Shown here piece by piece: positions 5,802-6,203 of a stretch of 6,203 bases of DNA (its first letter is position 1; each line of letters opens with the position of its first letter). The notes under the pieces were generated by a model. It was not told the DNA's origin. It searched no databases and saw only the letters and a list, made by a program, of their open reading frames with translations. Both the position numbers and the translations under genes were made by a program. This stretch comes from a bacterium. Lineage in GTDB: Bacteria; Auribacterota; UBA3054; B51-G9. The DNA lies in the NCBI GenBank assembly GCA_029933535.1, contig JAOZNZ010000139.1, positions 1,746-7,948 of the forward strand, given 5' to 3'.

Positions 5802-5813
5802 GTAACGCGTTAC
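5802..5813. repeat. 12-bp perfect palindrome GTAACGCGTTAC
   Basis: The sequence equals its own reverse complement. Nine of its bases (GTAACGCGT) recur at 1905-1913, in the loop and inner stem of the central hairpin of the nested element, which hints at a shared word. It could be a protein-binding site. Confidence 0.5.
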
Positions 5814-5826
5814 TTCGTTAGCTGTC

Positions 5827-5854
5827 CACGGACCACGGACTACGGATCACGGAT
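5827..5854 (-). repeat. Four tandem GTCCGTG-type heptamers
   Basis: Read on the minus strand, four consecutive 7-nt units follow one another: ATCCGTG, ATCCGTA, GTCCGTG and GTCCGTG. The period is that of the larger arrays, but the unit is different and GC-rich. Confidence 0.75.
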
Positions 5855-5877
5855 TTCTTCCATTATTTCATTAAATT

Positions 5878-5910
5878 CCCCTCCTTGTCGAGGAGGGGTG
5901 CCCGTAGGGC
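5878..5910. repeat. Double GC hairpin (CCCCTCCT/AGGAGGGG then GCCC/GGGC)
   Basis: CCCCTCCT (5878-5885) pairs perfectly with AGGAGGGG (5891-5898) around TGTCG, directly followed by GCCC-GTA-GGGC (5900-5910). The trailing word TAGGGCGGAGTG (5905-5916) has a near copy TAGGGCGGTGTG at 5685-5696. The arrangement looks like a dispersed intergenic palindromic repeat; that reading needs other copies in the genome. No T-run follows on either strand, which argues against an intrinsic terminator. Confidence 0.6.
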
Positions 5911-5941
5911 GGAGTGGTTTCTCACCTTCCCATCTTCCATC

Positions 5942-5974
5942 GCCCCGTGGAATATGGAACCATTCCACCGGGGC
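5942..5974. repeat. 12-bp hairpin with one bulge beside the umuC-side array
   Basis: GCCCCGTGGAAT (5942-5953) pairs with ATTCCAC (5962-5968) and GGGGC (5970-5974), with C5969 bulged and an 8-nt loop. It directly adjoins the outer end of the heptamer array at 5978-6048, about 65 nt past the umuC stop. Without a following T-run on the minus strand it is at best a processing or stability hairpin for the umuC transcript. Confidence 0.5.
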
Positions 5975-5977
5975 CAC

Positions 5978-6048
5978 TTTCCCACCTTAAACTTTAAACC
6001 ATTAACTTTTAACTATTAACTATTAACTATTAACCATTAACTAATAAC
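5978..6048 (-). repeat. Heptamer tandem array at the umuC 3' end (10 units)
   Basis: Read on the minus strand from 6048 to 5978, the 71 nt divide into nine heptamers and a final 8-nt unit: GTTATTA, then GTTAATG and GTTAATA types, GTTAAAA, GTTTAAA, GTTTAAG and GTGGGAAA. The array begins inside the gene: its first two units encode the last three residues (VIS) and the TAA stop (6039-6037). Confidence 0.88.
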
Positions 6049-6203
6049 CTCCGGAAGTGAATTCCAGTCTGTTGTATATCGCTTTGATCGACGCTTACAA
6101 GCCGGTTTCCATCCGGGATTACCGGAAAGTCCTTGTGCGGCATATTTTATTGTACTTGTTCCCATTTTAATATTTATTTTGTCTAACGTTTCCATCAGCT
6201 TTT
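6037..6203 (-). CDS. umuC: UmuC-type Y-family DNA polymerase, C-terminal end (partial)
   Basis: The right edge holds the last 54 codons of a minus-strand gene whose 5' part lies outside the window. The translation reads LMETLDKINIKMGTSTI, then KYAAQGL, a GNPGWKPACKRRS stretch and KRYTTDWNSLPEV before the stop. This is the conserved C-terminal tail of UmuC (catalytic subunit of DNA polymerase V): the LDxIN helix, the GTxxxAAQG strand, a tryptophan-containing basic stretch and the RYTT-W-LP ending. UmuC with UmuD' performs error-prone translesion synthesis and is normally SOS-induced. The polymerase domains, start and any umuD partner are off the window, so intactness cannot be judged. The final three codons and the stop are made of heptamer array units, so the original terminus was probably replaced or extended by the repeat. 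Confidence 0.85.
   Translation of the reverse strand, partial: KLMETLDKINIKMGTSTIKYAAQGLSGNPGWKPACKRRSKRYTTDWNSLPEVIS

Larger units (their letters stand above)
5563..5977. other. Gene-free, repeat-rich spacer between umuC and the acl-like operon
   Basis: About 415 nt with no credible gene. A plus-strand ORF of 98 codons (5694-5990) runs through it, but its translation is low-complexity, matches no family I recognise and is made of the repeat words, so it is dismissed. The stretch looks visibly richer in GC than the flanking genes and consists largely of small palindromes and repeated 7-nt words: hairpins at 5580-5603, 5749-5772, 5878-5898 and 5942-5974, the palindrome GTAACGCGTTAC at 5802-5813, TGTCCAT words at 5728, 5777 and 5786, and four tandem heptamers at 5827-5854. 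Confidence 0.6.

Noticed and set aside
5694..5990. A 98-codon plus-strand open reading frame in the umuC-acl spacer
   Set aside because: Its translation resembles no family, consists of repeat-derived words and hairpins, runs into the heptamer array, and lacks a convincing ribosome binding site.

Overview
The window is about 6.2 kb from a bacterial chromosome. All five genes lie on the minus strand: a complete GlcG/HbpS-family gene, a URO-D-superfamily methyltransferase-like gene, a two-gene operon resembling the subunits of ATP-citrate lyase, and the 3' end of a umuC-type translesion polymerase gene. Codon use is AT-rich and Shine-Dalgarno sites are present (AAGGAG before the GlcG-like gene), which points to a bacterium. 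The taxon cannot be fixed from this window. URO-D-like methyltransferases, ACL-type enzymes and repeat-laden spacers together would fit an anaerobic or uncultured lineage (Planctomycetota-Verrucomicrobiota-like or a candidate phylum), but that is inference.

In transcription order, from the right edge to the left: the UmuC C-terminus (6203-6037); a gene-free, repeat-rich spacer of about 600 nt (6036-5421); the aclB-like gene (5420-4182) and, 2 nt later, the aclA-like gene (4179-2119); a spacer (2118-1775) with an elaborate nested set of inverted repeats; the URO-D-like gene (1774-698); a spacer (697-404) holding a long heptamer array and an extended -10 promoter; and the GlcG/HbpS gene (403-2).

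The ACL-like pair would act as one heteromeric enzyme: an ATP-grasp/CoA-ligase beta subunit, plus an alpha subunit that fuses a succinyl-CoA-synthetase-alpha-like module (phosphohistidine H271) to a citrate-synthase-like module. It should join or split an acyl-CoA such as citryl-CoA with ATP. Its citrate-synthase module is atypical: the citrate-binding His of canonical ACL is Asn, and a citrate-synthase-type HGG histidine is present instead. The substrate may therefore not be plain citrate. The URO-D-like protein keeps the H-X-C...C zinc motif of corrinoid-dependent methyltransferases.

The most striking feature of the non-coding DNA is a set of 7-nt-periodic tandem arrays (GTTAATA and relatives such as GTTTAAA, GTGGGAA and GTGAGTA). 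They begin at the 3' end of each of the three transcription units whose end can be seen, and in each case the array itself supplies the stop codon. A further array in the opposite orientation lies just upstream of the ACL promoter. No GC-rich hairpin followed by a U-tract was found after any gene.
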